Below, piece by piece: positions 60,156 through 64,000 of a stretch of DNA of 64,000 nt. The notes below the pieces were generated by a model. That model had not been told where the DNA came from. It ran no database searches and saw only the letters and a list, made by a program, of their open reading frames with translations. The DNA lies in contig CM067505.1 in NCBI GenBank assembly GCA_034509495.1, positions 12,203,103 through 12,267,102 on the forward strand. The letters are read 5' to 3'. The translations under genes and the position numbers were made by a program. Position 1 is the stretch's first letter. Each line of letters begins with the position of its first letter. The stretch comes from Acestrorhynchus altus. Lineage: Eukaryota > Chordata > Actinopteri > Characiformes > Acestrorhynchidae.

Positions 60156-61390
60156 GTAGTGATGTGCCTTTTATGCATCTACAAGAGCAAACCACTATGC
60201 GTAACTAAAATGGCATTAAATGTGTGTTTAATTAGTGGTCTAAATCTGAAATGGCTAATATTACAGACAGTGTTCAAGCAATGTTTTGGGCAACTGTATC
60301 AGCAGTCATGCATATTTTGTTGTGTATATTTCATATAACAGTGCATTCTGTTGTGCAGTTGTCATAGCATCAGCAGAGAACCTTCCAGTACATTTACATT
60401 CAGTAGGCTTCAGTTTTACTGTTGTCATACTGGCACCACATTGATTGGTCATACATTATGTTCATCTATTCAGACCTGCTTTACTTAATTCCACATTTCA
60501 CCATATGTAATCCAGATGTCATTAAGCACATAAAAGAGGTGGTGTTGGAAAAAGCCTAGGAAATATTAAGAATCCATGTGATTTTATTATGATATAGCAT
60601 TATGATAGACAAGGACAAAAGGCTTTTTTCTGCAGTAATTCTGTGTATAAATTAAAACACTACAGACTCATAGCATGCTCTGCGGTGGTATATTGATTCT
60701 TGCTTTAAATAAAGAGTGGGATCCCTTAAATGCTTGCCTAAGCAAAGCCCAAGCTTTGCTCATTAAATCGTGGCTCACCATGAGCAGTAAGACATTGACT
60801 AATGTACAAACTGTGTATCATTATAATTTGTTAAGTCACAGCAAAATGTTATGATCTCATTTTCTTTTCCTTTTTGATTGCCAGCTGGATCAGTCTTTTA
60901 GTATGCCTTAAGTTAAAATTTAAGAAAAATAAGTGGGATGATTGGAAACTAATGTTTATTAGGCTGAAGATTATCGACAAGGAGCCTTAGTGCTAAAGTG
61001 CCTTTAGTTGCCCTGCATCAATGACTGTATGTCTTTGTTGAACATAATTCTGTTTAACAACCAGCATGGCAGATCACTAATGGCTCATCCTTGGCTGTGC
61101 AATGAGGAAAACCAAAAACAGAAATTGGATTTCATAAATAGGAAGTGTGTTACCCTTACAACCTCTTATCCAATAGCATATCATCATGATCTAAATGATC
61201 TGTGTTTTACAGAATTGATTTGGCTGTATTGTTGGGCAAGACACCCCCTTCCTCCTCCTCCGACACCGAGGCAGCTCCACTTGAGGCCCCTCAGCCCCAA
61301 TCTCTGTCTCAATCTCTGGTGTTCAGCAACTCCAAACAACCTGCTCAAATCTCTCAACCATCATCCACCTCCTACAGTCAGCACAGTATG
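43951..61390 (+). CDS. ubap2l: ubiquitin-associated protein 2-like, 5' part (continues beyond window)
   Basis: UBAP2L is a cytoplasmic RNA- and ribosome-associated protein needed for stress-granule assembly and translation, with an N-terminal UBA domain and an arginine-methylated RGG region (family knowledge). Exons: 43951-44046, 46771-46848, 47845-47955, 48499-48667, 55476-55571, 55920-55965, 57725-57769 (cassette), 58189-58295, 59666-59725 (cassette), 59839-59891, 59973-60058, 61213-61390. Together these make 1125 nt, or 375 codons, all in phase. The start MMTSVGGSRNRGNWE matches the human N-terminus. The UBA domain spans about residues 45-93 (MISDHNDADFEEKVKQ, ALHDCNGDVNRAINVLLEG). DSWEMVGKKKGVSGQK, RRGRGASRGREFRGQENGL, FNPADYAEPA, EEWGTEDWNEDLSETKIFTA and IDLAVLLGKTP all follow in human order. 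UBAP2 is excluded by the N-terminus and by WEMVGKKKGVSGQK. Roughly the last two thirds of the protein lie beyond 64000. The ATG follows an acceptor at 43907-43908, implying at least one upstream non-coding exon. Confidence 0.95.
44075..44850 (+). mobile_element. degraded Tc1-like transposon in ubap2l intron 1
   Basis: It retains the 5' leader (AGCTCAGGTGCACCTTGTTT, then TTATATAAGGTCCTG), the start block (GACAGGATTGTATTGAGACA), the linker (TGGAAGAAGTTTGGAACCAC) and GAAGCATGGTGGTGGCAGCA near the centre. Frameshifts and stops occur throughout; the 3' part is lost. Confidence 0.85.
44851..46770. other. ubap2l: ubap2l intron sequence, nothing recognised
   Basis: AT-rich intronic sequence without exon-like or transposon-like blocks that I can name. 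Confidence 0.4.
46771..47955 (+). CDS. ubap2l: ubap2l UBA-domain exons
   Basis: Two exons (46771-46848 and 47845-47955) encode the ubiquitin-associated domain. Exon 2 reads ATAEQIRLAQMISDHNDADF and exon 3 LIDITGKDQDESMIALHDCN, continuing to the VNRAINVLLEG helix. This is the most conserved part of the UBAP2/UBAP2L family and is near-identical to the human sequence. Confidence 0.95.
47320..48310. repeat. pair of related diverged repeats around ubap2l UBA exon
   Basis: 47525-47600 and 48225-48310 share GCAGTGTATGCTAGAG / ACAGTGTGTGCTAGAG and a distal GAGAGCAACATAA. The first also contains CTGGCCCTCCTGGAATG, similar to the MITE at 27-182. The UBA exon 47845-47955 lies between them. Confidence 0.4.
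48499..55965 (+). CDS. ubap2l: ubap2l RGG/RG-rich exons
   Basis: Exons 48499-48667, 55476-55571 and 55920-55965 encode an arginine/glycine-rich block including RRRGGAPRRGRGASRGRE, GRGTDRGRRGRGRGR and GAGRRGGRFSAQGMG. In the human protein this region is an arginine-methylation target that binds RNA. The intron inside this block (48668-55475, 6.8 kb) is the largest in the visible gene and is swollen by a decayed LINE. Confidence 0.93.
49450..52560 (-). mobile_element. decayed LINE antisense in a ubap2l intron
   Basis: Minus-strand fragments read, from high to low coordinate: ELGIIHLDIRSLL (start of endonuclease, 51537-51896), NPWMTTEISSLLNVRNKSW (50398-50595), LSKFQSGLHSTITVTTLILD and TFNTADHSLLLKSL (49720-49980), then a degraded palm region with YADS at 49467-49652. 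This is the normal order of a CR1/L2-like ORF2. The portion above 52100 is assigned only by adjacency. Confidence 0.75.
51080..51305 (+). mobile_element. tRNA-derived SINE nested in the LINE
   Basis: Box A-like TATGGCTCAGTAGATAAC and box B-like GGGTTTGATTGCC are followed by a tail with GGATAAGATTGTCAGATAAA and TGCCGTAAA, typical of fish tRNA-SINEs. It lies on the strand opposite the host LINE. Confidence 0.8.
52561..55475. other. ubap2l: rest of the large ubap2l intron
   Basis: It contains T-rich and (CT)n tracts at 52790-52872. Otherwise no exon or named repeat was seen; the splice acceptor at 55474-55475 follows a pyrimidine-rich run. Confidence 0.45.
55779..55806. repeat. poly(T) tract, 28 bp
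   Basis: Uninterrupted T run in a short ubap2l intron. Confidence 0.95.
56300..56700. repeat. dispersed otophysan-type repeat, diverged
   Basis: GTCTAATAGAGTGGACAGTG and GGTAAGTGGAGCTGATGAAA are signature phrases of a dispersed repeat I associate with catfish and characin genomes. The internal order is partly rearranged. Confidence 0.55.
57725..57769 (+). CDS. ubap2l: candidate 45-nt cassette exon of ubap2l
   Basis: A short open segment with a good acceptor (TTTCTTTCTAAAG) and strong donor (GAGAG|GTGAGT), symmetric phase 2-2, lies between the exons at 55920 and 58189. It encodes about 15 residues (QLDKGPRYDFSGDER) without disturbing the frame. Skipping restores the human-like join GMG-TFNPADY. 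I know no equivalent in human UBAP2 or UBAP2L, so it is either a fish-specific cassette or a fortuitous signal. Confidence 0.6.
58296..59665. other. ubap2l: ubap2l intron, nothing recognised
   Basis: AT-rich, with a poly(T)-like stretch near 58659-58682. Confidence 0.4.
59666..59725 (+). CDS. ubap2l: conserved 60-nt cassette exon of ubap2l
   Basis: This phase 1-1 exon reads, joined to its neighbours, A-RLKFTGGEGTNYPIKFDSAPG-AWRTATEEW. It matches the optional human segment that begins RLDFIGVEG and ends APG. Skipping gives EDGASAWRT, the form matching the short human isoform. The acceptor is a tandem CAGCAG; use of the first AG would start the exon at 59663 and change R to T-G. The donor is CCTG|GTAAGT. 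Confidence 0.85.
60059..61212. other. ubap2l: ubap2l intron with a poly(A) tract
   Basis: 28 A at 60124-60151. No exon or repeat head adjoins it that I can name. Confidence 0.5.
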
Positions 61391-62284
61391 GTAAGGGAAT
61401 ATTGAATTAAGGCTGGGTGATTTGACCTCAAATTAACATCACAATTAATTAAACATTTTTACCTGTAACAATTAATGAACAGTTTTAATGAATCATCATG
61501 GATTTTCTTTTCTTTGATACATACTGCTGGAGTTTGTCAGTTGGCTCTCTTTCAGTTCTCAGCTTTGGTTTCATTTTATGCTTCTGTGTTGAGTCTATAT
61601 CATAGCCTATGCCATTGTAAGTGTTTATGCTTGTGTGTTGGTGTGTCTGTGTTGCTCTGCAATTACACCACCAAAACACTTGTTTGGTAATATGGTTTCT
61701 GTGCTGCTGTCTTGGTGTGCTACAAATGATGGCAGCAAAAACTGATATGTTTGAGCTAATAGCTATTCCTGTGACTAAAATTTCTGAACCGAAAGTGAGG
61801 GAAGCCATTGGAGGTGGTGGTTTGTATAATGAGGAAACAACCATTTTTACAACCATTTATCTCATATTAATGTTTGCACAGTTCATGATACATTTGCACA
61901 GCTGAATTTAAAAGTGGTGGCAAAGGAAGGAATATGAGTCTACTAAGTGGGACTAATCACAGTTGTGCATTTTCCTAAAAATTTAACTATGCATCAAGAT
62001 GACGAAGACTGTGGCAGAAGCTATGATATAGATTTCACCTTTGAGCATAAATTGTCATTTATTCTATTTTTAAGAGTACAAAGCATGTTTTTACTCACTG
62101 AAGTTTTACATTAATCATGATGCAAATGAAAGTTACAACAGGTGCACCGGAGAGGCAGCATTAAGACAACTCCCAAAAACGAATGGTTGAGGGAATGGTT
62201 TTGCAAGTTGTGGCTGAAGACAGTTACTCTCCCCTTATCCTTCTTATCTGATTCCTTCTCTAGTTTTGTGTTTTGCCACTACTT

Positions 62285-62426
62285 TGTCCCTACCACTATG
62301 GGTAGCATGAAGCGGTACTGGCAGCCCTTTCAAGTGGCACAGGTAGTCCAGCTCTTGGGAACAAGCTGTGCCACTGCATTTTGGACAAGTCTCAAGGGTC
62401 TGATGGTCCAAATACAAAGGCCATCT
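62285..62426 (-). mobile_element. L2-like LINE 3' fragment
   Basis: CTGCATTTTGGACAAGTCTC and CTGATGGTCCAAATACAAAG parallel 1047-1090, the same region of the LINE at 1020-1860. Confidence 0.65.
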
Positions 62427-63600
62427 ACAACCCCTGGCAAAAACTAGAATCACCATTGTTGCAGTGGTCATTTGATTTTGTAGAAAAAAAGGTAATCACA
62501 GAGACATGCCACAAAAAAGAAATAAAATTCTTGTAGCCAGTCACAGTTATGATTTTATATCAAGGAAAATGGAATAACTAAATTCTGAGTAGAATATTAT
62601 GGAATAGCTTTGTAATTTGCAGTTCTAACCCAAACACCTGCAACAAATTAAATCTGCAAATTTGTCTTCAGTTAATGGTGCTCACACCTTGGAGAGCTAT
62701 TGCATAAAGTGGATTGACCTGAATTGTGGCTCCAACACAAGAGAAGTGAGTTGAAACTAAGGAGAGAATTATAAAACTTCAAGAAGGTAATTAATCATGC
62801 AACATTGCAAAAGTTGATAGTTGTTCCCAATCTTCAGTGTTGAAAATCTGGACCAAGTACAAACAAAATTGGAAGGTTGTAAAAGGGAAGCATAAAATGT
62901 CGAGATGAACTTAAAGCAATATTTCACAACAAACAATTGGGCGAAAACTGGAATCAATGTCTGTGACCGAACTATAAGAAATCAAATAAAAGATTTACAT
63001 AGATAGGATTTACATACAGAAAGGCCAAATCAAAGCCATCATTACCACCTAAACAGAAAAGAACAAAGTTACAGTGAGCTAAAGAAAATCAGTAATGGAC
63101 TTGATGAAAGTAATGAGTGATGAATCACAAATCTGCATTGGGCAAGTTAATTATAAATTTCATTGGACCAGCACCAAACAAAGGTTCCAGCATGAAGATG
63201 ACCGCCTGAAGGAAACATGTAAATGCATGAATCATTACATCTTCAATATATGTTTACTTTTGGATACTTTTCTTATTCCATCAGCTGAAAGGATGTTAGG
63301 TAGTGAGGACTTAATTTTTCAAGATGATACATCTTGCCATAGGGCAAAGGACATGAAAACTTTCAATCAAGAAAATTATATGTAATGTCTCTCACATGGC
63401 CTGCAAATAGTACATATCTAAATCCAGTGGAAAATCACAGGTGGAAATTGAAGGTAATGGTCAATGACAAGGCTCCCAGCTGCAAAGCTCATCTGGCAGC
63501 AGCAGTAACAGACAGTTGGATACAGGAAAACCTCTGGTTTTTATAACAGCTTGAATTCTCTAAGGCATGGACTTAACTAATGACAAAGTATTAGTAGTGA
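62427..63600 (+). mobile_element. Tc1-like transposon, decayed transposase
   Basis: It begins with the terminal repeat ACCCCTGGCAAAAACTAGAA and the following GTAGAAAAAAAGG. The transposase region (about 62700-63550) shows a C-terminal catalytic block in pieces: LIFQDDTSCHRAKDMKTF (family FQQDNAPCHRA) and NPVENHRWKLK after a stop. The 3' end appears replaced by a LINE fragment. Confidence 0.8.
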
Positions 63601-63609
63601 ATACCTGCT

Positions 63610-64000
63610 ACACTGAACCCACTCGTACCTTAATAAGGGGAACGGCACAGTGAAGATTCTTTTTCTGGACTTCTCAAGTGCTTTCAATACCATCCAGCCC
63701 CTTATGCTTCAGGTCAAACTGAATAGGATGCGAGTGGACCCCTGCCTGGTCACCTGGATCTCCAGGTACCTCACAGACAGGCTGCAGTATGTCAGGCTGA
63801 AGGACATCACGTCTGACACTGTGATCAGCAGCACTGGAGCACCCAAGGGCATAGTGCTGGCCCCTTTTGTCTTTACAACAGCAGACTTCTCCTACAACTC
63901 AGAGCTGTCACATTCAGAAGTTTGCTGATGATACAGCCATTGTTGGGTGTATCAGGGATGATAGTGAGGAGGAGTATCGGAGCCTGGTGAGGGACTTTGC
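63610..64000 (+). mobile_element. LINE reverse-transcriptase fragment at window edge
   Basis: It reads ILFLDFSSAFNTIQPLMLQV, RYLTDRLQYVRL, TGAPKGIVLAPFVFT (degraded TGAPQGTVLSP) and, after a frameshift, a FADDTA-like box near 63920. It continues beyond the window. Confidence 0.85.

Noticed and set aside
61475..61905. Overlapping open frames downstream of the last ubap2l exon
   Set aside because: They do not continue the expected human sequence (SMLGKGFGDV) and lack splice signals; treated as intron.

Overview
This window is vertebrate genomic DNA, almost certainly from a teleost fish. It is AT-rich, and its genes are split into short exons with GT-AG introns. It carries long dinucleotide microsatellites and a dense load of fish-type repeats: Tc1-like and hAT DNA transposons, L2/CR1-like and RTE-like LINEs, and tRNA-derived SINEs. 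One dispersed repeat near 56.3-56.7 kb resembles a repeat I associate with catfish and characin genomes, so an otophysan fish is plausible but unproven. There is no prokaryotic, viral or plasmid signal.

Two protein-coding genes are recognisable, both on the + strand. The first is cingulin (cgn), the cytoplasmic plaque protein of tight junctions. Its whole coding region lies in 5638-26524: I assemble 19 coding exons in consistent phase, giving a protein of about 1180 residues with head, coiled-coil rod and short tail. Any 5' untranslated exon lies upstream and was not found. The second is ubap2l (ubiquitin-associated protein 2-like), of which only the 5' part is present. A CpG-rich promoter region (about 42.0-43.5 kb) is followed by 12 coding exons from 43951 to 61390, encoding about 375 residues (UBA domain, RGG-rich region and the start of the Ser/Gln-rich region). 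The gene runs off the right edge.

Layout: 1-5.6 kb holds transposon fragments upstream of cgn. 5.6-27.5 kb is cgn, with introns containing Tc1 remnants, two nested hAT elements, a partial exon duplication and a foldback element. 27.5-42 kb is intergenic and made largely of nested mobile elements. 42-64 kb is ubap2l, whose introns hold a Tc1-like copy, a decayed antisense LINE with a SINE in it, another Tc1-like copy and a LINE reverse-transcriptase fragment at the right edge.

The two genes are not known to work together. Cingulin links ZO-1 to actomyosin and Rho signalling at junctions. UBAP2L is an RNA-binding stress-granule and translation factor. Their human counterparts both lie on 1q21, so the pairing probably reflects conserved synteny. 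I found no evidence of an undescribed system. The observations most worth checking concern splicing: two cgn donors abut long (TG)n or (CA)n tracts, a broken partial exon copy lies in a cgn intron, and ubap2l has two cassette exons, one of them with a tandem NAGNAG acceptor.
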